A stretch of DNA of 64,000 nt from Galerina marginata (Eukaryota; Basidiomycota; Agaricomycetes; Agaricales; Galerinaceae), in assembly GCA_023014335.1 (NCBI GenBank), contig JAECYW010000015.1, positions 682,001 to 746,000 of the forward strand, written 5' to 3'. Shown piece by piece: positions 19,067 to 30,572 of the stretch. Made by a program: the position numbers and the translations under genes. The number at the start of each line of letters is the position of its first letter. Position 1 is the stretch's first letter. Under the pieces are notes generated by a model that saw only the letters and a list, made by a program, of their open reading frames with translations, did not search any database and had not been told where the DNA came from.

Positions 19067-21380
19067 TGGTGCTGGCTCCGTCCGCTTCCTTTTACCTCTT
19101 CCTCTGTCTGCTATGTTTAATAAAAGGACGGTTACCCGTGTCTTTTAAAATAGTAGCTTTCTGTAACCGTCAAATTACGGTTGTGATTTTTCAGCTTTCC
19201 GATATAGACAGAAAGATCAAAGGTTTGATCTGGAATTTAACCCTCCCTTGCGGTGGGCTCCAGATAAGATGGTTGCTGCGGGGTAGTTCTGAATACTAGC
19301 TAGACCACAATAGATAAACACTTCAATAATGAAATGAAAATCCCTACTATATGTCTCCAATGGTCTCAGTCAATATTCAAATCTAACACTCTTATTTGTC
19401 TAGCAGTAATCACCCAATCAAATATTTGACTAGTCGTCTCTGGGAGGGACAGTAATTTTACAATGCCCTGATCAAAGCCGATGATTCCCGTCAATCTCAT
19501 GAACTGAAGGGACACGTACACAAATATAAGTGCGACGACCCGGAGAAAGGTTGTAAATTGGATTGAGAAATAGAATGATATTTTTGGTGTAGAGTCCTGT
19601 ACTCTGTGTTGAAGTGAAAATGTCGGCTAACGACGTATACTCAATAATTGGTGCATTACCGAAACGCAAGTGCTCTTAGGTTACCAAAACCTATCAACTA
19701 AAATAAACTCTTCAATGTCCCGGATAGTCTACAATTACTGAAATTGTCCCTATCACAGTCCAGGTCTTTGACAACACTGTACTACCGAAGTACGATTTAA
19801 CATGCTGCCAAATTGGAGGGCCACCGGAGCCTTATTCTAGTCAACAATATGATGGTGAACAAGATCTTTGTTTCAAGTCTTAGAACCATTATCTAAAGTT
19901 TGTTTGTTTGTAATTCCATATATATTTTAAGACCATCCTTTGCAATTATGCACCGTTATCTAAAGTACTCTCACTCTGATCACAAAAGTGAAATTCTTTC
20001 AAGTCAAATACTATTCAAAATTCTTTGAAGACAAGTCAACAAATCGAAGTCACTTAGGCAGCTTGTATAAACTGTCCAAATATAATTTTGTGGGTGGTAA
20101 ATTGCTTGTTATTGTGCTACAAATGTCTACTAACTTTATACTACGCAATACTAATTTTACATGTGTTATTTTGGAGCACCGTCCTTTTACAAACCTCCAG
20201 TCCCATGTGAGTACTTGTATCTTACTAAGTCGTGAACTGGGTTTAACTGTGCAAAAGAGGAGATATTGGCACGTGTCCCCGTTAGGTCTGAGTCCCGTAA
20301 CTCCTTTATGCAATAATACTGTCCTTTGATAGAACCGTACCATGTGGAACAGTCCATATGCTCACTGGTTAACTTGTTTCTTCAATATCTCCAGGTGCCT
20401 ACAACCGAAAGGGGAAATATCTCCATGGATTTAATAATTCCCGTCCCCGTTTGTAGAACTCTCCATTAATTCCTTATACTGTATATCAGTGTACGGTATG
20501 TTCAGCATGGTATTCCTGTCTTATGTTCTAAGTCTCCCGCATGTTAAACTTGTTCACGCGCTACATTCCTTGCTAAATATAGATATGCCCCATCAGTGAA
20601 GTCGGAGGTACCGTACTAGCTCAAATTGGACTTATCTCTGTTCTTCGGTTCTTTCAAGGGTTCTGCAAATCTCTTCAGTAAGCATGGGAATATCCGCAAC
20701 TCATGTTCTGACTTCTCGGGCCCGCTTCCCGTCTTATTCGGATTGTGCCAAGACGGCATGCGATAATAAGGCAATCACTGCATTGTTTTGGTTCACATTG
20801 AGCACTAAAGACCCACGCTTATCTGTAGTGGGTGCTTGGGTTGGCTCGTGTTCGTAGCACCGTCCATTAATGTATTCACTGTACATTTTGTGGTACCATA
20901 GTTATGAATACTATTATTTTTATCACAGTGTTCCGTCACGTACAATAGTTTTCTTTAGTCTATGCTCTGCATGTACTGTCTGGGACGTTCAATATACTTC
21001 ATTTCTATCTAAGTTTGAGAGAGAAGAACTTGTAAAATCAAAAAATTCAGGGCTGGACCAAGGACCGTCCCTTCAGCATCGCTGCGCTAGTGAAGGCTTG
21101 GGGTGGCTCTACCAAGTACTAATCGAGTTCTGATCCTCAGTAAGCGATTCTGACTTCGCTTCTTTGCAGACATGCTTATCTCTTCCGGTGACAGTGTGCA
21201 AGCAAAAGAATTGCACATCGGTTTTTTTACTATATGGAGTTTATTTGATGTTACGAACATGGCTGCTTATTCTACTTTCTATGGACGCATTATGTACTTG
21301 TCTACCTACAATTCGAGTACCTATTTATCTTGATATGACGCGTTTTGCAATCTCGAGATCAGTTTTGATGGTGCACGTGG
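19067..21380. other. Upstream region of the gypsy element (leader/LTR not delimited)
   Basis: No gene is recognised. A possible primer-binding site TGGAGCCCACCGCAAG (minus strand, 19247-19262) lies 180 nt before the gag ATG. LTR ends could not be fixed because the 3' LTR side near 6.6 kb is disrupted by another element. The pentamer ACGGT/ACCGT recurs often, as in the pol region. Confidence 0.35.
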
Positions 21381-21409
21381 TGGCTGTGCAATACTTTTGA
21401 TCGCCACTG
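21381..21409. repeat. Tc1/mariner-like terminal inverted repeat, copy L
   Basis: Read inward, the sequence is CAGTGGCGATCAAAAGTATT next to TA, the form of Tc1/mariner ends. A partner end and a transposase were not found, so this is a remnant. Mirrored at 34067-34095 and repeated at 51980-52008. Confidence 0.5.
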
Positions 21410-21775
21410 TATATACCTACAGAGGAAAACATAACTGAAATCTGACTACTTTGCAATCAATTTGTCACACCCACAGACTGGGATTGTATTGCTATCTCCC
21501 AACTGACAGTTCCCGAATATCAACAAATCTGCTATGCTCGCACCCAATGAGAGAGTGAGGGGGCTCTGTAAGGAATATATTCAATATACCAGTCATATTT
21601 TCTTTCTTTTTTGAATACTAACTCTCTCATACACGCTAGGAGTTGTTAGTCATGTATATATGATTATGTAACCAGTTCCTTGTATTAGCTCAGGGTAGAC
21701 CCAAGTAAATGACAATTCTTTTTCACCCTTACTTCCAACTTTTGAGTATTTTGAGGCCCTGTTAACAGCTCTAAC

Positions 21776-22463
21776 TAGTGTTTGGAAGTCCAGTTGAAAG
21801 ACTGCAAAAAGACCGAGACTGGACCGGAACCGGACTGATAAAGACCGGAAATTCACAAGACTGATGAAGACCGCAACCGCGGTCCGGTCTTCGGTCTTCG
21901 TCAAAGTCAGAATTTTCAAGACCGACCAAAAACCGGTTTTAACCGGTCTCAACCGGTCCTTCCTCTCCAAATTTTACACAAAAATATATACCCTTAAGAG
22001 CTTTCGAACGATCAAAAGTTCATAATTTTAGAGTAAAAACTGAGAAAGTTATAGCTAAATTCGTAAATTTTGACGGATTTGGCTGTAACTCAGTCAATTC
22101 CTGATGGACCCTGATGCCCTTGGGCCTGTTCAAATGGAAAAAATGCACCAGACCTAATTCACGGCCGTATTCAGGTCAATACACATGGTACTCCATGCAA
22201 TTACTATCACAGATTGTGAGATTGTGATGTTTATACTAAGTTTCTTTGATTATTGACTAAATTTCTAGAAAACAGTACAATGCTTTGAAAGACCGGTTCA
22301 GACCGGTTAAAAGACCGCCAAAAACCGACCAAGACTGCTCTAAACTGGTCCTGGTCAGTCTTGTGCGGTCCTTTACAGTCCGTGAACCGCAAAAGACCGG
22401 TCTCAGTCTCGGTCTTCGGATTTCAGACCCAAAGACCAGACCGGACCGGACTTCCAATCACTA
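21776..22463. mobile_element. hAT-type MITE (688 bp), copy L
   Basis: It belongs to the same family as 13791-14468: TAGTGTTTGGAAGTCC at the left, CTTCCAATCACTA at the right, and AAGACCG / ACCGGT-rich interiors. A perfect 8-bp target duplication GCTCTAAC lies at 21768-21775 and 22464-22471. Confidence 0.9.
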
Positions 22464-22471
22464 GCTCTAAC

Positions 22472-23610
22472 TACCAAAGAGGAAGACAGTTTGCACTGGA
22501 ATTGGGTCTCTGGCTTTGTTTCGAAGTCAGAAGGACATTTGAGAGCTATGATTCGGAGCTAACTTAAAGTGTCCGCAACCTGTTCAGTGCAATTAGATTC
22601 TGACTATCTGAAAAGGTCCTCACACCTTATTTCGATTGCCTTTTCATCTTATGTTGATCTCTTGAGGATAAGTCCACCTCACAGGTGTCCGTATCTGAGT
22701 TGCTGTCACCTGCATTATCCTTCTCCAAATCAGCAAAATAAAGATCAAGTTTGTCCTGAGTAGCAAGAAGAATAGCATGAATGAGTGTTGACAATCCGAA
22801 GGGTTGGCATGTTGGCTGGAACAACACAAGACAAGATGAGACACAAAATCAAGAATGTGGTGGATTAAATACCTAAGATATCGTCAAGGTCTCGGAAATG
22901 CCACTATGAGTTGAGGGTTGAGGGATGTGGATATTCTGCTGCAAGGCATGGAAAACAGCGGAATTGTGCAGGAGGACATCTTTGCACGCTCAACCCGGAA
23001 AATTGAAATTGAGGCACTTAATTCCCAGGAAGGACTGGGTGGCTTTGTGTCTTTGGCATCTTTGGAGTTCTAGAGACACTCAAAACAACTTACTGAGGCC
23101 AGACAATTTCAACTCTTGTCAAAATATCTGGGCATGTCATTTGAGTTTTGCTTTCTCATTTTGCCGTCCTGTGTACCCCTGGATTATAAGAGCAAGATGT
23201 CTTAGCAAAATCTGAGCGCCATGACTTGCCTTTTGACCACAGGCAAAAGTTTCCCACCTCAGTAGTGTCTGGGACTAAACCTCCTTTTCCTGATGTTTCC
23301 ACTGCTAGCTAAGGTTGTCTATTTTTGGGCAATTTTGGCCTTAAAATATCTCCCCAGCTGGCTGTGGATAATTGTGCAGAGTGCAGAATCATTCTAAAAC
23401 ATATCCCAGCTGTGTTGCTGTGATGTATTTAGTGGTGGTTATTTGGTCTGTTCTGGTGTAGTCTGACTGTTGATGGTAAAATTCCATTGCTCAGTCTCTG
23501 CACACAGTCCACTAGACTCACAATCCAGTCAGACATGCATTAGACAGGCTCTGGAAAGACAGCAGAAAAATTCAGCAAGTGCAAACTAGAAAAATGCTCA
23601 TTCTGAGTAT
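22472..23610. other. Region with no recognised gene
   Basis: Two short frames (22627-22827 minus, acidic C-terminus DLYFADLEKDNAGDSNSDT; 22925-23215 plus) have no family features I recognise. A possible 3' splice site precedes the first on the minus strand (tgttgttccag). They may be fragments of a transposon gene. Confidence 0.3.
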
Positions 23611-24903
23611 GAAGTCTAACTGGACTCTGGCTTGAAAAGATTTAAGATACAATTTCAAGTTTAATGTCATCTTTAATGTTGCATTAAATTCAATATACCA
23701 TTTCAGATTTAATATCATGTTTAATGTTGTCTCAAATATGATATACAATTTCAGGTTTAATGACATGTTCAATATCATGTTTAATGTTGCATTAAATTTA
23801 ATATACAATTTCACATTTAATGTCATGTTTAATTTTGAATTAAATTACTATCTTCCTCTGATTCAGCTTATCAGATCTGGAGGTCAAATTTCAGATTTCC
23901 TCTTTTTCTCTATTTTTGTCTTCCTTACCTCCACTGTTTCCCTTTCAGTCAGTTATTTTGTCAGTGAATTAACTTATTAATAAAATCAGCTTTGGATCCT
24001 CTTCTAGTTTAATTAACCTTGCTTAACTTCTGGTCTCAAGGAGCATTAAATTAAATATAATACTACATCTAAAATTGTATATTAAATTTAATGCTATATT
24101 AAACATGATATTAAGTCTGAAATTGTATATTAAATTTAATGCTACATTAAACATGATATTAAGTCTGAAATTGTATATTAAATTCAATGCAACATTAAAC
24201 ATGACATTAAACCTGAAGTTGCATATTAAATTTAATGCAACATTAAACCTGAAATTGTACATTAAATTTGATGCAACATTAAACATGATATTAAATCTAA
24301 AATTGTATATTGAATTCAATGCAACATTAAACATGACATTAAACCTGAAATTGTATATTAAATTTTTTCTGATCAGAGTCCAGTCAGCAAGTGCTCTCCA
24401 TTGGAACATTGTCTCTGTGAGGTCTTCAGAAATTCACTGCGTTGTCAGATATTGAGAAGATAGATCTCAGCTTTCCAAATTTGACATTCCTTGCAGAGTT
24501 CAGTCTGTGAGGGCCTATCTCAACGGCACTGTCAATACATAAGGCGGACTTGAGGGACAAGCTGCAAACGGAGGTGTGAGACCCAAGATAATAGAATAAC
24601 TCTTTAGTCTTAAATATAATATTACATCTAAAATTGTATATTAAATTTAATGCAACATTAAACATGACATTAAACCTGAAGTTGTATATTAAATTTAATG
24701 CAACATTAAACCTAAAATTGTACATTAAGTTTAATGCAACATTAAACATGATATTAAGTCTAAAATTGTATATTAAATTTAATGCAACATTAAATATGAT
24801 ATTAAATCTAAAATTGAATAACGAATACAATGCAACATTAAACATGACATTAAATCTGAAATTGTATATTAAATCTTTTCTGGCCAGAGTCCAGTCAGAC
24901 TTC
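23611..24903. repeat. Three 48-bp minisatellite arrays in inverted arrangement, copy L
   Basis: The arrays lie at about 23645-23850 (one orientation) and about 24040-24370 and 24610-24880 (the other). They are built from 48-bp units such as attaaatttaatgctatatt followed by aaacatgatattaagtctg. Each array has one end carrying GACTGGACTCTGGCCAG-like sequence, and 23611 and 24903 share inverted GAAGTC ends. Both strands stay open over most units (16 codons per unit), but I do not regard the frames as genes. Confidence 0.8.
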
Positions 24904-25345
24904 ATTGGACCCTAGAACCTCAGATGCCATACAAATGTTGACTCTTCCAATCATGAAATGGCAAGATCAGGTAAGATTGCAATATTGCATGGCAAGTGCT
25001 CTCTGAGATTGGAACATTAGGGAAAGTCAGAGCACCCAGTTCTGGGCCAGTTCTGGGATTTGATTCTGAAGTTGGTTCTGTCAGAATTATTTTCTACAGA
25101 ACCATGAGAAACACCTGAACCGGAACCGTTGCAGTTTTGAGTCCTGAGCAGAAACTGCAACAGTTCTTGTTTTGGTTCTGAGACCTTTTCCAAGTTGCCT
25201 ATCAATAGTCTATTTAGTATTTACTTCATTTGATTACATATTTACATGAATTTTTTTTGCAACCTGACTCTCCTCTTGGTCCTCCATTATCCCCAGTGTT
25301 CACTGCCAAGTCTGTGTTCCTGCACCTCTATTCTGAATCCTTCCT

Positions 25346-26105
25346 ATGACAAAAAAGAAACTTGCTGCTGCAGCAGAAGCAAAGGCAAAGGCTGTTAGAC
25401 AATCGAAGAACAAGAAGAAAACGGACAAATGCATCAGAAATTGATGAGTCTATGGGCAGTGCATTTGTTAACAAGTGGGGTATGTATTTACAGGTCCAGA
25501 ATTCATTCTGACACATTAACTCACCAAAAAAAAAAAAAGCTGAGGTTAAGGCCGACTGCCCATGGTTTTTCAAGATGTGTAACATCATTGCCATCATTGC
25601 GGAGCAGCCAAATTTAGTTCCAACCATCATTGGTCACAGTAGCAGCAGCATCAACATTTTCGTCCTCCAGAATGTGAACGAGGATGACAAGGTTGCTGAC
25701 GGTGACAGAGATGGAGATTTCACATCTGAGGCTGGTTTAACATCTGAGCCCAGGGTTTTGGAGGACAATGTCACTGATGAGATCATGGATACATCAAAGC
25801 TCAAAGATAAGAAAGACAGTGGGAAGAATTTGGGTGGGAATGCAGAAGAACAAATCAAGGAGCGTGGTGGTAAGCCCAAGGCCATTGACTTTGACCATAC
25901 AGACTCAAAGACAAATGCCTGCCCTGGTAGTTCCAAACCAGCTGTTGTCAAGTCCAAGGTCAAGAAGAGCTGCATTGAAGAATTTTTACTTACTGCTCAG
26001 GCTGAAAAGGGGACTAAGCAAAAGGAGATCAATCTTGACAAAGCCAAAGTTGAGTCTGTGGTGCTCATCAAACCTTATGGATGCAATAGTAGAAAAATGT
26101 TTTAA
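25346..26105 (+). CDS. Harbinger-associated partner protein (Myb/SANT-like), copy L
   Basis: The second exon (open to the stop at 26105) has KADCPWFFKMCNIIAIIAEQ followed by PNLVPTIIGHSSSSINIFVL, the layout I know from the DNA-binding partner encoded by basidiomycete Harbinger-like elements. A long charged linker follows. The first part, from ATG 25346, is Ala/Lys-rich and needs a small frame correction before DESMGSAFVNKW. An intron with GTATGT probably lies around 25479-25545, ending after an A-run. It converges with the transposase and overlaps its 3' end. In copies A and B this gene is cut after PNLVPT-type codons. Confidence 0.5.
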
Positions 26106-26988
26106 AATGGAGAAATATTTGCACTGGATACGCAGAGTCACCCCATATGAACTCACCTTTGTCAAAGATCTCTTCATGTTTCTTGTAGACTCTGGTCTTT
26201 TTTTCCCATGCTGTTGCATCATGGGTGCTTCCTGTAAATCCATAGCCAAAGTCAATGATACGGAGGTTTGGAATTGACACAATCTTTTAGTTTGTCAAAA
26301 TAAGCATAAATTACAACAAGTATCATATCTATTGATCACATACTTGAATGTTAAGGGAGTAATTACTTTTCCTGTCAAAATAGCTCTCACCATACCAGAA
26401 CAGACGGTCATAGAAAGGAATGAGTGTTCCATCTACCATACACCATCCATCACACCATCCCTTGCATGAGTGATCCTCAATCCACTTCTTTGCTGCTTCT
26501 TTCTCTTCCTCAGTCGGAAGTGATACAGCCTTGTCCATGAACTCCCTGTGTAAGATTGCAGTCATGACTTGTTTAGTTGCCAGATGGACTATCCTCTTGG
26601 CATATCCTGACCATTTGGTGACTTTGTCAAGACCGGTGGCATTTCCAAAGTGCCCGAAACGATAGAGGGCAATAGTAACCTGATCCTCAACAGGCATTTG
26701 GCCATGCACAGAGACATTGGTGAAAATGGGATCATACATGAGACGCTCCACAAGCCTGTCAAAAGTGTATGGACTGACTTGGAGTTTTTGGAAAAAATGG
26801 TTGGGTTGTTCATGCTTCAGAACATTCAGTATATGCAGCAGTTGACCAGGACCATGAGGGAATTTTTTGCAAGGGGCTCTATACCGAGATGAGTACATTT
26901 TTTCCACAGTTTTCCTCACAAAGCAGCCTAACTTAGACATTATGTTGCTGCGGCACCTGCTTGTGTCAAAGGTCAAGTCAAAGATCAA
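26068..26988 (-). CDS. Harbinger-like DDE transposase (DDE_Tnp_4 type), 3'-truncated
   Basis: Exon 1 (26344-26988) ends with GWCMVDGTLIPFYDRLF (first catalytic Asp) and YSLNIQ. A 60-nt intron (26284-26343; GTATGT ... AAAAG) is removed and exon 2 continues IVSIPNLRIIDFGYGFTGST with HDATAW (second Asp) and WGDSAYP. The frame then degenerates, so the C-terminus with the last acidic residue is not seen. About 285 residues remain where relatives have more. An N-terminal helix-rich part (FDRLVERLMYDPIF) fits the family. It occurs only once in the window, ending at the rearrangement junction side (27027). Confidence 0.75.
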
Positions 26989-27026
26989 GTCATCACCAAA
27001 TTCTTCCCAATCCTCAACATCTCCAT

Positions 27027-27028
27027 TT
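27027..27028. other. Fold-back junction (Harbinger locus joined to inverted E2)
   Basis: Left of this point the sequence continues the Harbinger locus of copy L. From 27028 on it is the inverted unit, starting inside element E2. The same E2 sequence at 44941 has its own continuous left part (44642-44940), so 27027/27028 is a breakpoint and not an element end. Confidence 0.75.
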
Positions 27029-28990
27029 TATATCCGCCCCCACCCTTTGCGCGCCTCTCGGGGGGCGGGAATGGATGGATTGGCGCGGATGCCTTTGGAT
27101 GACGCGGAAATATTGGGTGGGGGCTGCTGTCAAACAGCTGTCAACAGCACCCAAAATGCTGTTCCCGAAATGCTGTTTCAGGCTGCCCGACACTGTATTT
27201 TGTGTCACGCTCGTCGTACAGCTCGGATCCCGATGTGGAAAAAATTGCAGTAGCTTCCCTTTATTATTCTCTCCCTAATGGCGCCCTTTGCGCACCTTCT
27301 GGGGGCGGACAAAGGATGGATTGGCGCTCGTCAGTTTGGATGTTGTTCCAAAAATAATGCGTGCCAGGCACCCTATTTTTAGAACCTTTGATGGGATCTC
27401 ACGTTTGGCAGCTGGCCATTATTTCACATTTGCGCCTCCTCCTCATTAAAATTTTACTTTCCTTAGTATACAGCTAAGATCCCCTTGTAATTATGAACCC
27501 AATGATATAAATTTTATTGAAAAAGATGCAGAGGAAGGGGGTGGGTGCATTCCCACCTCTCCGGATGAGGACTCAACCACCTGAACTCAGTTCTCAATAC
27601 TGGCATATGTAGAGCAGTTAAAAGAATATATTATACTACTAACTATACATATAGATGTACTCTATTAGTCAATAAAATTATGTGCTTGGAATGCGTCTGC
27701 ATTCCAAACCCCACCGCCCTTGCTCGTCGTGCTCTCAGCTTCATTCTTGGGCGGTGACAGCTGGTCCTGCTGGGGAATGATAGAGGTAAGGCAAGGTGCG
27801 CAGACCCCAGCAATTGCCGTGAGCAGGGGCCCCCACAGTGGCGCCGTCGATCGAGGGCTAGGATGATATAGCAAATGACGCCGACAGCAACAGTAATGCT
27901 GCTGCCGGACCTCGGGCTTGTACTCTTGCCGCATCGCCTGCAGCCCCTCTGCATGATGCTCATGCTATATCTGTCGTCCGTGCCTCCACCTTTACCGTCT
28001 CAGCACAGTTGAATGGCGGCAAAGGCATTGGTCCTGCCAGCTCGCCGTAACCCAGCAATGTGATCGGCTGCGTTGTGACCGAGTGATTGTGTGGGCATGC
28101 AAGCAGCGGAGGCCGCGTTACTGCTGTCGGTCTGGTTGCTCAAACTCGTGACAAAGGCGGGGTCGAAGAGGAGGGGGGGTTGCCAGTAGTGGTGCTTGGG
28201 CTGGACTGAAGGAGAGGCTGGTGGTAGTCCGTTGTCGTGATGTGGTAATGACATAGCCACTAATCCTAGTGAACTCCAGCGACCCGCGAAGAAGTCGAAT
28301 GGGACGAAGAGAGGTGCGGGGCGGGTTATGAAGGAGGTCGTGGGTGACGGGTGGGTGGACTGGTCCAGTGCTGTTCAGGCCGTTCGGCGACGTTGAGGGA
28401 GTTGAGAGAGGTGAGGAGAGGTGCTGGGCAAGCAAAGAGAAAGGTCGTGGGGGCCACGGGTGACGGCCGCGGCTACGACGTGGAGGAAGGATGGGCAGTG
28501 GGTATGCTGTGGGGTGGCAAGGAGAAGTCAGACGAGTCATGTCGACTCGCTTCACGACGTACCTGGTGGGTCTCCCACACCATGGGTCTCCCCTTGTTAT
28601 CCGTATCCCCCGCCGACTCCTTCACGATCCAAACATCGGCCCACAGCCCTCAGGTTTTGAGGGGGGGGCTCACAACGTGGCTGCACATTTGAACCGTCGT
28701 AGGATCCTATGGGAAGAGATCAAGTTAGTTGAAAAGTAAGCAATTCAAGTAAAAAAACACTTACTATACCTTTTGTTGGGTTTGTGGGAGCGGACAGGTG
28801 AAATGGATGAGGTGGTGGTGGTTCAAGACGAAGCTCAAACAGGATTGATGGCTGTTGACCCGCGTACTGCTGTTTTCGGAAAGCACTGTGATTGGTTGGA
28901 TCACGCGGCCCGGTCGGTCTCGGGAGGTTGCTAGTCGTCGAGAACATTGCGGAAAGCAATACAATAGCCCCTGGTAGTAAATTTTAACGT
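27028..28990. mobile_element. E2 element, left-truncated copy (unit A)
   Basis: It corresponds to 44941 to about 46900, where the left terminus is also present. It contains a GC-rich cargo block on the minus strand: an ATGTTCTCGACGACTAGC exon near 28935, then an intron-like segment 28707-28769 (GTATAG ... CCATAG). A GC-rich region with GGGGAGACCC follows, homologous to the E1 cargo. No transposase was recognised. The right end is not defined. Confidence 0.5.
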
Positions 28991-29573
28991 CGGAATCTAA
29001 TATAAGGTGTATTTGCAAACTTAATACCAGCCTCCGAAGGCAAATTTTCAAGTTTGTTGAGGTAAATTTGTATTCTGCTAGACTAAATGGTGATTTACAG
29101 ACATTCAAGTTCGACTTAATACATCTTTATCAACTTAGTATCCTTGTTTTGTTCATATGAACGACTCCAGTTTATAGAAAATAGTAGTTACGATACATTA
29201 TAAGAATTTTCTGAGCATAGACTGGGTCTACACAAACTAAGTAGAGCTAATGCATTCAAATTGACATGAATCACGAAGAACATTCCTTGCGAATTCAGCT
29301 CTTCAGCCGACATTTGCAAATGCTAACCTTGCCCACCCACTTTGGTGCTCTGGAAGTACCTAGAAAGTATTTAATTGGATAAAATTTAAATTTCCCGCTG
29401 TTTTTTGGTGCTCCAATCCATTGGGGCCAGACCAATGAAACCTCACAATTCTCGACAACCCAAAATCACCACAAAATGCAACAATTCACTTCCAATTGCC
29501 ACAGGTGAGCTGTTTTTGGAAACTACAGGTTGGAAATTTTCTGTACTTTACCTCCACCTACATACTCCACATG
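28991..29573. other. AT-rich region with no recognised gene
   Basis: Only short frames, for example 29405-29659 plus. There is nothing I can name. The same sequence recurs at 46904-47486. Confidence 0.4.
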
Positions 29574-29710
29574 GACTCCATGTGAGAGCAGATACTCCAG
29601 TAGACTCCAGATGGACTCCAGATAGAGTCCATCTAAAGGCATCTATTCTGATACTTTGAGGTGAATTCCACCTGGAGCTTACTGGAGTCCACATGGAGTC
29701 CATGTGGAGT
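29574..29710. mobile_element. Small MITE built from ACTCCACATGG motifs (unit A)
   Basis: Perfect 21-bp inverted ends begin ACTCCACATGGACTCCATGT. The interior has further GGAGTCCA-type motifs. The core is about 137 bp with no coding capacity. No target duplication could be fixed. Confidence 0.55.
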
Positions 29711-29769
29711 CTCCACTTACTGGATGTCTGACTTGAACTTAGACAAGATCAAGGAATAAAATAACATGC

Positions 29770-29842
29770 ATGAGCATGAATTGAACCCAAGACCTCATCA
29801 AAGCCAAAGCCATAGAAACTTTAACCACTACACCATCAGTGC
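29770..29842 (-). repeat. tRNA-like SINE (unit A)
   Basis: The minus strand has box A TGGTGTAGTGG (29825-29835) and box B GGTTCAATTC (29778-29787) at tRNA-like spacing. The stems pair poorly. It lies immediately before the point (29858) where the inverted Harbinger partner gene resumes. Confidence 0.5.
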
Positions 29843-29857
29843 TTTCAAAAATCTATG

Positions 29858-30130
29858 TGGTTGGAACTAAATTTGGCTGCTCTGCAATGATGTTACACAT
29901 CTTGAAAAACCATGGGCAGTCGGCCTTAACCTCAGCTTTTTTTTTTTTTTGGTGAGTTAATGTGTCAGAATGAATTCTGGACCTGTAAATACATACCCCA
30001 CTTGTTAACAAATGCACTGCCCATAGACTCATCAATTTCTGATGCATTTGTCCGTTTTCTTCTTGTTCTTCGATTGTCTAACAGCCTTTGCCTTTGCTTC
30101 TGCTGCAGCAGCAAGTTTCTTTTTTGTCAT
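29858..30130 (-). pseudogene. Harbinger partner gene, 5' remnant (unit A)
   Basis: Inverted copy of the first part of the partner gene in copy L. It stops after the codons for EQPNLVP, where foreign sequence begins at 29857. It lacks nine bases present in L around 25585-25600 and has one more A in the A-run. The transposase is absent here. Confidence 0.6.
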
Positions 30131-30572
30131 AGGAAGGATTCAGAATAGAGGTGCAGGAACACAGACTTGGCAGTGAACACTGGGGATAATGGAGGACCAA
30201 GAGGAGAGTCAGGTTGCAAAAAAAATTCATGTAAATATGTAATCAAATGAAGTAAATACTAAATAGACTATTGATAGGCAACTTGGAAAAGGTCTCAGAA
30301 CCAAAACAAGAACTGTTGCAGTTTCTGCTCAGGACTCAAAACTGCAACGGTTCCGGTTCAGGTGTTTCTCATGGTTCTGTAGAAAATAATTCTGACAGAA
30401 CCAACTTCAGAATCAAATCCCAGAACTGGCCCAGAACTGGGTGCTCTGACTTTCCCTAATGTTCCAATCTCAGAGAGCACTTGCCATGCAATATTGCAAT
30501 CTTACCTGATCTTGCCATTTCATGATTGGAAGAGTCAACATTTGTATGGCATCTGAGGTTCTAGGGTCCAAT

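Larger units (their letters stand above)
10868..25626 (-). repeat. Left arm (copy L) of the large inverted duplication
   Basis: This segment is matched in reverse complement by 29858-44608. Coordinates of paired features sum to 55476 along most of the arm, and to 55484 innermost, after small indels near 25530-25600. Only isolated single-base and small indel differences are seen. The outer edge falls within the gypsy protease and the inner edge within the Harbinger partner gene. Confidence 0.95.

Noticed and set aside
24075..24455. Repetitive Asn/Leu/Lys-rich proteins encoded by the 48-bp arrays
   Set aside because: Both strands are equally open and the frames end at array edges. A minisatellite explains them better than a coding repeat protein.
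23611..24903. CRISPR-like array
   Set aside because: The 48-bp units are directly adjacent without unique spacers, and the DNA is eukaryotic.
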